Below, piece by piece: positions 54,572 through 64,000 of a stretch of DNA of 64,000 nt (within the stretch, counting starts at the first letter, position 1; the number at the start of each line of letters is the position of its first letter). A program made the translations under genes and the position numbers. Source of the DNA: an uncultured Draconibacterium sp. (lineage in GTDB: Bacteria; Bacteroidota; Bacteroidia; Bacteroidales; Prolixibacteraceae); NCBI RefSeq assembly GCF_913063105.1, contig NZ_CAJXYQ010000006.1:124001-188000 (forward strand). The letters are read 5' to 3'. The notes under the pieces were generated by a model, which did no database searches, had not been told where the DNA came from, and saw only the letters and a list, made by a program, of their open reading frames with translations.

Positions 54572-54586
54572 TGGCATAGCAATTGG
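54572..54586 (+). promoter_or_regulatory. Sigma-54-like element TGGCAT-N5-TTGG
   Basis: TGGCATA-GCAA-TTGG has -24 GG and the N10 spacing, but G replaces C at -12. It lies about 60 bases before ATG 54633, just downstream of the sigma-54 activator gene and its candidate sites. Confidence 0.55.
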
Positions 54587-54632
54587 CTTTTAGGAGCCAA
54601 ATTGTTTAATCATTAAAATGGAGGAAAAAGTC

Positions 54633-55547
54633 ATGAAATCGAATAGAAAAATACAAAATGCAATAAGTGCATTTTTAGTTGTTGTAATTATTGGTGCAGC
54701 ATTGGTTGGTATTTCAATTTATACCAAAAAGAATACTGAGATTGATAGTCTACAAAGCAGTAATGTTAATATAAACCAGGAGTTACAAGAGCGCGACTCG
54801 ATGGTTAACGAACTGCTTGGAGCCTTTGATGAAATTGAGCAAAATCTGAAATACATAAAGGAGAAGCGCCAGGTTTTATCAATAGAATCGCAAACCGAAG
54901 GCAATTACGACAAGAAAAAAGCCATTGTTGAAGACATTAGTCTTATGAATGAAATGCTGGAAAAAAGCAGCGAACACATTGCAGAATTAGAGCGTAAGCT
55001 TCAGAAATCGGGCATTCAAATCAGTTCGTTGAAAAAGAAAATTGAAACCTTAAACCAAAGTGTTGAAGAACAAAACACCCAGATTATTGCGCTTCAGCAA
55101 CAAATTGAAAAACGCGACGAAATGCTTGCCCAACTGAATCGACAGGTAGACGATATGCAGGTTGAAATTTCGAAACAAGTTGATACCCTGAAAATAAAGC
55201 AACAACTAATTGAGGAAAAAACATACCAACTTAATAAAGGGTTTGTTGCCTATGGAACTTACAAAGAATTAGAAGAAAATGGTGTTCTTACCAAAAACGG
55301 AGGTTTTCTGGGACTTGGGAAACATATTTCGCTCAAGAAAAACCTGGATCAGGATTATTTTACCGAATTAAATATTCGCGACACCAAATCAATACCGTTA
55401 TTCTCAAACAAAGCCACCATTATTTCCGAACACCCCGATAGTTCTTACACATTTATCGAACAAGACGGTGTTATTGCCTACCTAAATATAGATAACCCCG
55501 ATGAGTTTTGGAAAATATCGAAGTATGCTGTAATTGAAATAAAATAG
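54633..55547 (+). CDS. Membrane-anchored coiled-coil protein, likely sigma-54 target
   Basis: 304 residues from ATG 54633, which has GGAGG 10 bases before it; ATG 54618 is the alternative. One N-terminal transmembrane segment (about 12-30, SAFLVVVIIGAALVGISIY) is followed by a long coiled coil (about 35-195) rich in Glu, Gln and Lys. A small globular C-terminal domain (about 200-304, YGTYKELEENGVLTKNGGFLGLGKHISLKK) follows. The C-terminal domain resembles that of Bacteroidota coiled-coil envelope proteins of unknown role. The context, a kinase and sigma-54 regulator directly upstream, suggests an envelope-stress or adhesion function, but this is not established. Confidence 0.7.
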   Translation: MKSNRKIQNAISAFLVVVIIGAALVGISIYTKKNTEIDSLQSSNVNINQELQERDSMVNELLGAFDEIEQNLKYIKEKRQVLSIESQTEGNYDKKKAIVEDISLMNEMLEKSSEHIAELERKLQKSGIQISSLKKKIETLNQSVEEQNTQIIALQQQIEKRDEMLAQLNRQVDDMQVEISKQVDTLKIKQQLIEEKTYQLNKGFVAYGTYKELEENGVLTKNGGFLGLGKHISLKKNLDQDYFTELNIRDTKSIPLFSNKATIISEHPDSSYTFIEQDGVIAYLNIDNPDEFWKISKYAVIEIK

Positions 55548-55560
55548 GTTTGCTGAAAGC

Positions 55561-55602
55561 AGAAGTGTGTGCGAGAGTGCTTGCACCCTTCTCTTTCTTT
55601 TT
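55561..55602 (+). terminator. Possible terminator after the coiled-coil gene
   Basis: AGAAG and CTTCT arms enclose an imperfect GTGTGC/GCAC inner stem and are followed by a T-rich tract. The fold is imperfect. Confidence 0.4.
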
Positions 55603-55662
55603 GCTAATACAAAGAACCCCACTTAAAACAATTCTTTTAAAGAAAAACATAAAAATTCTACA

Positions 55663-56523
55663 ATGAAGAAAATTGGAACCATCATTACTACAATTATACT
55701 TGGAGCACTATTAATAATGGCTTGTAGCCAAAACGACTCGACGGAATTTGCCGATGGTAACGGAAAAATAAACGTATACCTTACCGATGCTCCTTTCCCA
55801 ATCAGTCTGGTGTCTCAAACCATTGTAACAATAAATAAAGTTGAAATCAGGAAACACGAAAACGACTCAACTGAAGCAATATTTATTTCGTTAATGGAAG
55901 AAGCTTTTGAAATTGATTTGCTTACCCTATCCAATGGAATTACCGAACAACTTGCTTCGGTTGAGCTGGAAGCGGGAAGCTATGATTTAATTCGAATGCA
56001 CGTTACCGACGCGAAAGTTATTCTTACCGATGGTTCGGAGTTTGATTTAAAAATACCAAGTGGCACAAGCAGCGGTTTAAAAATTAAAATTCAGCCAGAA
56101 ATAACCATCGCCAGCGGGCAAACCACTGATGTATTACTTGATTTCGATGTTAGCAAATCATTTGTGGTGAAAGGAAACTGGAAAGACGGAAATATTAAAG
56201 GCTTCAATTTTAAACCGGTTGTTCGAGGTGTTTTACTCGACAGGGCCGGAAGAATAAAAGGAAGGGTTACCGATACTACAGCAAATGCGCTTGAAAATGC
56301 CGCTATAAAATTATGGGAAGAGATAAACGATGTAGATAACGACTCGATAGTAGCTACAGCATTTACCAACCCGGAGGGACAATATCAGCTTATTGGCATA
56401 CCCGAAGGAACATATTACATGACTGCTGAACGGGATAGTTTTCAGACAGATACCATATGGAATGTGGATGTATTAAAAGGAGAGTCAAGCCAGATTGACT
56501 TTGTATTAACCCCCGAGCCGTAA
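55663..56523 (+). CDS. DUF4382 lipoprotein with carboxypeptidase-regulatory-like domain
   Basis: 286 residues. The lipobox LLIMAC puts the lipid at Cys21. A DUF4382 domain (about 32-190) has GKINVYLTDAPFPISLVSQTIVTINKVEIRKH and the conserved YDLIRMHVTDAKVILTDG, ending KGFNFKPVVRGVLLD. A carboxypeptidase-regulatory-like beta sandwich (about 195-286) follows: GRIKGRVTDTTANALENAAIKLWEE and EGQYQLIGIPEGTYYMTAERD. Probably faces the outside or the periplasm. Role unknown. A terminator closely follows. Confidence 0.85.
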   Translation: MKKIGTIITTIILGALLIMACSQNDSTEFADGNGKINVYLTDAPFPISLVSQTIVTINKVEIRKHENDSTEAIFISLMEEAFEIDLLTLSNGITEQLASVELEAGSYDLIRMHVTDAKVILTDGSEFDLKIPSGTSSGLKIKIQPEITIASGQTTDVLLDFDVSKSFVVKGNWKDGNIKGFNFKPVVRGVLLDRAGRIKGRVTDTTANALENAAIKLWEEINDVDNDSIVATAFTNPEGQYQLIGIPEGTYYMTAERDSFQTDTIWNVDVLKGESSQIDFVLTPEP

Positions 56524-56591
56524 TGATTGCGAAGAGGCGAGTATCATTCTGAAATCAATCAGTTTGGTTATGCTTAGTGGTTTTCAAGTAG

Positions 56592-56621
56592 AGGCTGTCC
56601 GTTAGTTCGGGCAGCCTTTTT
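56592..56621 (+). terminator. Terminator, copy B of a repeated hairpin
   Basis: AGGCTGTCCG, loop TTAGTT, CGGGCAGCCT and T run. The stem is the same sequence as the minus-strand terminator at 46057-46087. Confidence 0.88.
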
Positions 56622-56724
56622 ATTATCGGCACAATTCATCCGTGTATTTCCACAGTTGGGTAATGTAAATTTCGTGGGCTTGCGTTTTCCCCTGATTTTT
56701 GAATCATCAAAACAAAAACAAGTC

Positions 56725-58857
56725 ATGAAAACAATTTTTACAATCTTCTTCATCGTTCTATCCGTAAATTCCTTCTCGCAAGCTACCATTTCGGGGCGAG
56801 TACTAACAAAAAATGGAGAGCCAATTCCGGGGGTAAATATTTTTGTTGAGAACACTTACGACGGAGCCAGCTCGGATGCAGACGGGAACTTTAGCTTTAC
56901 AACAACAGAAACGGGCGAACAAAAACTTATTGCTTCGTTTATTGGCTATAAAACATGGCAAAAGCTCCTTGTTTTGGATGCTGAAATAAACCTGCAAATT
57001 GAACTGCACGAGAATATAAACACCATTGATGCAGTAACCATTACTGCGGGGAGTTTTGCTGCCGACGATGAATCGCGTGCCTCGATAATGAAATCGCTGG
57101 ATGTATACACCACACCAAGTGCCAACGGCGATGTTATGGCTGCCATTAGAACTATGCCAGGAACACAGGCTTCGGCTGACGACGGACGATTGCTCGTACG
57201 CGGTGGTGATGCCTACGAAACATCAACCTACATTGACGGACTAATTGCGGCCAAACCGTATTATTCAAAAACACCCGATGTAGCCACTCGCGGACGTTTT
57301 GCGCCGTCGTTGTTTAACGGGGTGCAATTTAATACCGGAGGCTATTCGGCTGAATACGGACAAGCACTTTCGTCTGTGCTGGTTTTAAAATCAACCGACT
57401 TACCCGATGATGACAATACCGGAATTTCATTAATGAGCATCGGAGCCGAAGCCAACCGAACAGAACGTTGGGAAAACACCTCGCTGATGGTATCCGGAGG
57501 ATACACCAACCTTTCGTTGTACGATAAAATCTTTAACAGTTCTATTGATTGGGAAAAGCCGGTTGAATCGGTAAATGGTTCTGCTGTATTCCGTCATAAA
57601 ACACGTTCTTCGGACATGTTAAAAGCCTACATTAACGCCGATTACGGAGAACTGGCCTACCTGGTACCAACAGGCAATTCAGGTAATAAAATGAAAATTA
57701 GTAACAAAGGCGGAACTGTTTACTCCAATCTTTCGTACCGCGATTGTTTCTCGGAAAAATCTTGCTATCGAATTGGTGTATCATCAACCTGGCAGGACAA
57801 CCGGCTTGGCCTGGATAGTGACGATGTTAACACAAAAGAGTTGAATATAGAAACACGTTTTGCTGTTGTGCACGACATTTCGGATGGAGTTAAGCTTACC
57901 TGGGGCGCCAACGAAACATTCAATAAATACAACCAGGATTACATCGAAAATAAAAATGTTTTATACAATGGCACTTTTAACGATCACCTCTTGGGTGCTT
58001 TTATTGAGCCGGAAATAAAATTTAGCAAAAACTTTGGTATCCGGCCCGGTATTCGTAATGAATATTCTTCGGCAATTCAGCATTGGAACATTGCGCCACG
58101 TTTTGCACTGGCCTTAAAAACAGGAAAAAAAGCACAATTGGCCGGAGCCTGGGGGCTTTATTACCAAACACCACAGGCCGATTACCTGAAAATAAATACA
58201 AACCTCGATTTTGAGCAGGCCACACACTACATTGCCAGTTACCAGTTTGGCGATAATTCGGAACGACTTTTTAGAGCCGAAGCTTATTACAAAAAATACA
58301 AGAAGCTTATTACTTACACCCTTGCAGAAAACGGCTTACCTGAAAACCTGCAAAACAATGGCCACGGATATGCAGGAGGTTTAGACCTGTTTTGGCGCGA
58401 CCAAAAAAGTATTAAAGGATTTGATTATTGGTTAACTTATTCCTTCATCGACACAAAACGCAAATACCAGTATTACCCAGAGGAGGCAACCCCTTATTTC
58501 ATTTCTAAGCACAACTTTTCAGCTGTTGGCAAATATTGGGTGAATAAAATAAACACTCAGTTTGGAGCTTCATTTTCCGCTGCCAGTGGACGCCCGTACA
58601 ACAACCCTAACACCAACGAATTTAATGCCGAACGAACAAAAATGTATTCGGATTTGAGTCTGAACATGAGTCATGTATTTTATCTTGGCAATCAGTATTC
58701 AGTATTGTATTGCTCGGTAAACAATGTATTGGGCAACAATAATGTGCTAAGCTATCGGCCTACAAATGTAGCCGACGCACAGGGCAATTACACTTTGGTA
58801 CCTGTAAAACGCGACATTAAACGTTTTGTCTTTATCGGTTTGTTTCTGAATTTCTAA
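56725..58857 (+). CDS. TonB-dependent receptor with carboxypeptidase-regulatory-like N-terminus
   Basis: 710 residues from ATG 56725 (signal SVNSFSQ). A carboxypeptidase-regulatory-like domain (about 20-105; ATISGRVLTKNGEPIPGVNIFVENTY) is followed by a plug domain (SASIMKSLDVYTTPSANGDVMAAIRTMPGTQA ... LLVRGGDAYETSTYIDG) and a barrel ending in Phe (FIGLFLNF). The TonB box region is not obvious. It should import a bound ligand across the outer membrane. It lies just upstream of a helical-repeat protein and a LytS/LytTR pair, a common set in Bacteroidota. Confidence 0.85.
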   Translation: MKTIFTIFFIVLSVNSFSQATISGRVLTKNGEPIPGVNIFVENTYDGASSDADGNFSFTTTETGEQKLIASFIGYKTWQKLLVLDAEINLQIELHENINTIDAVTITAGSFAADDESRASIMKSLDVYTTPSANGDVMAAIRTMPGTQASADDGRLLVRGGDAYETSTYIDGLIAAKPYYSKTPDVATRGRFAPSLFNGVQFNTGGYSAEYGQALSSVLVLKSTDLPDDDNTGISLMSIGAEANRTERWENTSLMVSGGYTNLSLYDKIFNSSIDWEKPVESVNGSAVFRHKTRSSDMLKAYINADYGELAYLVPTGNSGNKMKISNKGGTVYSNLSYRDCFSEKSCYRIGVSSTWQDNRLGLDSDDVNTKELNIETRFAVVHDISDGVKLTWGANETFNKYNQDYIENKNVLYNGTFNDHLLGAFIEPEIKFSKNFGIRPGIRNEYSSAIQHWNIAPRFALALKTGKKAQLAGAWGLYYQTPQADYLKINTNLDFEQATHYIASYQFGDNSERLFRAEAYYKKYKKLITYTLAENGLPENLQNNGHGYAGGLDLFWRDQKSIKGFDYWLTYSFIDTKRKYQYYPEEATPYFISKHNFSAVGKYWVNKINTQFGASFSAASGRPYNNPNTNEFNAERTKMYSDLSLNMSHVFYLGNQYSVLYCSVNNVLGNNNVLSYRPTNVADAQGNYTLVPVKRDIKRFVFIGLFLNF

Positions 58858-59002
58858 ATGAAACCAACAAGACTTTTTCCCGGGTTACAATTCATCCCTT
58901 AAAATCAACAATTCGGTAAACAACAATTTTAATTGCAGCACTTTCAGCCGAAATTTGAACCAGAAAATAAATCACTTAGTCATAACAAATAAAATTAAAA
59001 TC

Positions 59003-59641
59003 ATGAAAACGTTTATCACAATTCTGCTCGCAGTTCTTTCACTTACAGCTTTTTCTTCGAAATATGAAGAAACCATGAAAACCAACATTACAAAAATGTA
59101 CCAGGTATCCGGCTCTGCTGAATTGCAGTTGCTTGCCAACAAGTTTGAACGCATAGGCAATGCCGAACCCGACAAATGGCTCCCCCACTATTATGCGGCA
59201 TACTGTTTTATCCGATCAACTTTTTTTGATGAAATGAATGCTGATGCCAAACATGCACAGCTTGACAAAGCCCAGGAATTAGTTGACAAATTAATGAAAA
59301 CCAACAGCAACGAATCGGAAGTACATGCTTTGCAAGCATTGCTTTACCAGCTGCGTATTACCGATATGAGTAAAGGCGCAAAATATTCGATGAAAGCATC
59401 GGAAGCTATTAACACCGCTGAAAAGTTAAATGCAAACAATCCAAGAGTGTACTACTTGCGTGGCAGCAATACTTTTCATACACCCAGTTTTTTTGGAGGC
59501 GGGGCCGAAAAAGCAAAACCCGATCTGGAAAAAGCAGCCAAAATGTTTAAAAATACACAACAAAACGATGGTTTAATGCCTAGCTGGGGAAAGGTTCACA
59601 ATTCACAATTGCTAAGCCAATGCAACGAAATAGCGAACTAA
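59003..59641 (+). CDS. Exported helical-repeat (TPR-like) protein
   Basis: 212 residues from ATG 59003 (signal LTAFSSK). Helices with TPR-like periodicity: PDKWLPHYYAAYCFIRSTFFD, AQLDKAQELVDKLMKTNSNESEVHALQALLYQL, YSMKASEAINTAEKLNANNPRVYYLRGSNTFHTP and GGGAEKAKPDLEKAAKMFKN. It probably mediates protein contacts in the periplasm. It follows the TonB receptor gene by 145 bases, and a terminator follows. Other families with similar helices cannot be excluded. Confidence 0.72.
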   Translation: MKTFITILLAVLSLTAFSSKYEETMKTNITKMYQVSGSAELQLLANKFERIGNAEPDKWLPHYYAAYCFIRSTFFDEMNADAKHAQLDKAQELVDKLMKTNSNESEVHALQALLYQLRITDMSKGAKYSMKASEAINTAEKLNANNPRVYYLRGSNTFHTPSFFGGGAEKAKPDLEKAAKMFKNTQQNDGLMPSWGKVHNSQLLSQCNEIAN

Positions 59642-59685
59642 GTTTTCGCCCCTTTTGAAAGAAGAATTTTGCGCTTCTATTAACA

Positions 59686-59724
59686 GAAAAGACCCGTACT
59701 GATTTTTGGCACGAGTCTTTTCTT
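59686..59724 (+). terminator. Terminator after the helical-repeat gene
   Basis: Stem GAAAAGACCCGTAC / GCACGAGTCTTTTC with two mismatches, and a short T-rich tail. A longer reading of the kinase frame would start inside this hairpin, so the kinase start at 59874 is preferred. Confidence 0.65.
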
Positions 59725-59873
59725 CAAACACAAAGTTGATTTCAACATACCATTATTACAAGCTACGCAGGAAAAAGCAACTTTATCATTTATTATTCTG
59801 GTTTTTCACTTTCTTCAACACCATCTTAATTTTTACTATCTTGAAATCTCAAAAATCAAACAAAAGAATTTGC

Positions 59874-60914
59874 ATGCGAAAACACGTTATTGTTAACTGG
59901 CTGGTTGCCGCCATTGTCTCAATTCTGATAGGTTTAACCACAACGGTATTAATGGGCGGCTCGTTAAAAATGCCTTTTATGCAATATGTATGGAACGCCG
60001 GATACTCGCTCAGTTTGGGACTGCCTTTGTTTGCCAACGGCTACCTTTTTGGCTGGTTCGAAAAACGATATATTGATTGGGTAAACCAGCCAGGCACCAG
60101 TGTATTACGTGCTTTGTTCATGCATTTTGTGTATTCAAGTTTTGTAATTTGGACCGTTAACTGGTTTTGGTTTATTTACATTATGAACCGCGACTGGTCG
60201 TCGTTTTGGCAATACAACCGCGGAACCATTATATCGGAATACATTATTTTTATTATTGTAGCTTCAATTATTTACGCCATATCTTTTTTTAAAGCCTGGC
60301 GCAACGAAGTGCAACAGAAAGAAGAAGCAAAACGCGAATCGCTGGCGCTGCAATACAAGGTACTGCAAGACCAGATTAATCCACATTTTTTGTTTAACAG
60401 TTTAAATGTACTTGGTAGCCTTATTGATATGGATGTGGAAAAAGCAAAGCAATTTACCCGCGAACTATCAAAGTTTTACCGCGATGTACTTCGGTTTAAA
60501 GACCTTGACATTATTGCTTTAAATGAAGAAATTGATTTTGTTACAAAATACATTTACCTGCAACAAATACGTTTTGGCGAAGCTTTACAGGTAGACATAA
60601 TCGCCAACGAAAAAATACAAGGCAAGGTAATTCCATTGTCGTTACAGGCATTGGTTGAAAATGCCATAAAACACAACGAAATTTCAAAGGCCAATCCACT
60701 AAAAATTGTTGTAGCTATTTCCGACGACTACGAGTTATTGGTTGAAAATAATCTTCAGCCCAAAAAACAGCTGGAGGAAACCAGTAAAACCGGACTAAAA
60801 AACCTGGCCGGACGCTACCAATACCTAACCGGAAAAGAAATGAGAATATTAAAAAATGGCGGTTATTTTAGGGTTAGCCTTCCGCTGATTAGATTGGAAG
60901 AAACGAAAATTTAA
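59874..60914 (+). CDS. LytS-type sensor histidine kinase (PF06580-like)
   Basis: 346 residues from ATG 59874. Four transmembrane segments in the first ~145 residues form a membrane sensor without a large loop. Next comes the His kinase motif NPHFLFNSLNVLGSLIDM (phospho-His), then a GHKL-type ATPase with LSLQALVENAIKHN and GLKNLAGRYQYLTG. Such kinases phosphorylate LytTR regulators; the partner begins 31 bases downstream. The stimulus is unknown, but the TonB receptor upstream suggests an extracellular or nutritional cue. Confidence 0.9.
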   Translation: MRKHVIVNWLVAAIVSILIGLTTTVLMGGSLKMPFMQYVWNAGYSLSLGLPLFANGYLFGWFEKRYIDWVNQPGTSVLRALFMHFVYSSFVIWTVNWFWFIYIMNRDWSSFWQYNRGTIISEYIIFIIVASIIYAISFFKAWRNEVQQKEEAKRESLALQYKVLQDQINPHFLFNSLNVLGSLIDMDVEKAKQFTRELSKFYRDVLRFKDLDIIALNEEIDFVTKYIYLQQIRFGEALQVDIIANEKIQGKVIPLSLQALVENAIKHNEISKANPLKIVVAISDDYELLVENNLQPKKQLEETSKTGLKNLAGRYQYLTGKEMRILKNGGYFRVSLPLIRLEETKI

Positions 60915-60945
60915 GGATAAAACCGGCAATAAGTTTTTAATTAGA

Positions 60946-61713
60946 ATGAGAATATTAATTGTAGAAGACGAACCTTTGGCAGCTGCCCAACTGGCTGCCC
61001 ACATTTCGGCCTTGCAACCTGAGGCGCAAATACTTGCAGTATGCGATACGGTAAAAGCGTCAGTGGAATGGCTACAAAATAACAAAGCTCCGGATCTGGC
61101 CTTTTTTGATATTCAACTGGGCGATGGCTTGAGTTTTGAAATATTTGAACAATGTAATTTTACACATCCCGTAATTTTTACCACCGCCTACAACGACTAC
61201 GCCATTAAAGCCTTTAAGGTAAACAGTGTTGATTATCTTTTGAAACCTATTGAACGCACCGAGCTAAAAAAAGCGCTGGATAAGTTTAAGCAACTTTCAC
61301 AACCAACAAAATCAATACTAACTCCTGAATTGCTAAATGAAGTAGTTGCTTCGCTAAAAACAAAAAACTATAAAGAGCGTTTTTTGGTAAAAGTGGGCAC
61401 GCACCTGCGGGTTATTGAAACTACCGATGTGCTGTATTTTTACAGTTTTGAAAAAGGCACTTACGCCAAACTTAACGATGGTAAAGATTACCTGCTCGAC
61501 CAAAGCCTGGAATTGGTGGAGGGCATGGTAAACCCGGATACTTTTTTTCGGATAAACCGCAAATACCTGGTAGCATTAAAAAGCATAAACGATGTAGTTG
61601 CCTACAGCAACTCGCGTTTAAAACTAAAAGTACATCATCACACCGACGATGATTTTTTAGTAGCGCGCGAAAAGGTTAAAAGCTTTAAAAACTGGTTGGA
61701 AGGCAGCTTGTAG
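60946..61713 (+). CDS. LytTR-family response regulator
   Basis: 255 residues. The receiver domain (1-120) has the acidic VEDEP, phospho-Asp in LAFFDIQLGDG, a Thr in IFTTAYND and Lys in YLLKPIER. The LytTR DNA-binding domain (about 150-252) carries FLVKVGTHLRVIETTDVLYFYSFEKGTYAKL and FFRINRKYLVALKSI. It binds DNA direct repeats as a beta-fold dimer. It pairs with the LytS-like kinase. Targets may include the TonB receptor group. Confidence 0.92.
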   Translation: MRILIVEDEPLAAAQLAAHISALQPEAQILAVCDTVKASVEWLQNNKAPDLAFFDIQLGDGLSFEIFEQCNFTHPVIFTTAYNDYAIKAFKVNSVDYLLKPIERTELKKALDKFKQLSQPTKSILTPELLNEVVASLKTKNYKERFLVKVGTHLRVIETTDVLYFYSFEKGTYAKLNDGKDYLLDQSLELVEGMVNPDTFFRINRKYLVALKSINDVVAYSNSRLKLKVHHHTDDDFLVAREKVKSFKNWLEGSL

Positions 61714-61914
61714 TTCCAAGGGATTTGTGCTGAAAAGAACGGCTTACAAACCCGATACTGCTTGTGATTAAAGAAACAGCAGAGAATTCATTCAAGAAAT
61801 ACCGGCCATCTCGAGGCAGCAGTAAAAAAATGAAGCGGATTACAAGTCTACTTGCAACCCGCTTTATATAATTGTAGTAGTTAGGAACGAAAATCAAAAA
61901 ATTACAGGCAATAC

Positions 61915-64000
<2,086 letters not shown>

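Noticed and set aside
59706-59722. TTGGCACGAGTC as a sigma-54 -24 element before the LytS-like kinase
   Set aside because: No -12 TTGC, and the bases form the 3' arm of a terminator hairpin.

Overview
The window reads as chromosomal DNA of a Bacteroidota bacterium. A member of the Marinilabiliales, such as a Prolixibacteraceae-like marine or sediment organism, is my best guess, but I cannot prove the genus. Support comes from Bacteroidota-type promoters (TAnnTTTG at -7), a PorQ-like protein of the type IX secretion system, Bacteroidota-style lipoproteins, a TonB receptor with a carboxypeptidase-regulatory-like N-terminus, a LytS/LytTR pair, the parA-parB-DUF5683-mltD cluster, and moderately AT-rich DNA. 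I see no insertion sequence, phage, CRISPR array or rRNA. There are two tRNAs, His(GTG) and Leu(TAG). The first and last genes (an FAD oxidoreductase and katG) run off the window.

Layout. 1-3.6 kb: partial FAD oxidoreductase diverging from a Crp/Fnr regulator, mobA, a hybrid histidine kinase and tRNA-His. 3.7-8.1 kb: an ECF sigma factor, its membrane anti-sigma partner and envelope or surface proteins; two ECF-type promoters with identical spacing suggest a self-regulating module. 8.1-23.7 kb: mostly housekeeping (sugar isomerase-like lipoprotein, DMT transporter, YkgJ protein, porQ, cmk, ispH, priA, heptose kinase, parAB, DUF5683, mltD, TrmH-like methyltransferase). 23.8-36 kb: oxyR, tRNA-Leu, tig, clpP, clpX, fasciclin lipoprotein, Tat-exported Gfo/Idh/MocA oxidoreductase, a purM-prfA-pyrF operon and an acyl-CoA synthetase. 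36-40 kb: HD hydrolase, VOC protein, DUF4126 protein, a sulfatase and a small Cys-rich lipoprotein.

40.3-48.1 kb (minus strand) is the most unusual region. A PapD/DUF916-like periplasmic Ig-fold protein is followed, with a one-base overlap, by a roughly 1000-residue outer-membrane barrel protein that has Ig-like N-terminal domains and a C-terminal SPOR domain. Around them lie five small secreted proteins, at least four of which form one paralogous family with pilin-like C-terminal beta strands. The two upstream family members are tandem duplicates. Each has a sigma-54-type -24/-12 element 93 bases before its ATG and three TGTCCC boxes about 20 bp apart at the same distances. I read this as a candidate chaperone-usher-like (or Gram-negative WxL/DUF916-like) surface-fibre system under sigma-54 control.

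48-64 kb: DUF3109 protein and gpmI; then a hybrid kinase with Hpt domain, a GAFTGA-containing NtrC-family regulator and a coiled-coil membrane protein whose upstream region carries two TATCA-N3-TGATA dyads and a sigma-54-like element. This looks like a self-contained sigma-54 circuit. Next come a DUF4382 lipoprotein, a TonB-dependent receptor, a helical-repeat protein and a LytS/LytTR two-component pair, and finally katG, a classical target of OxyR-type regulators, running off the right edge.

Several starts were moved downstream of the longest open frame. In those cases the longer frame began at a TTG inside a promoter or terminator, or the shorter one begins exactly at a signal peptide. All functional names are from reading motifs by eye; no database search was possible.
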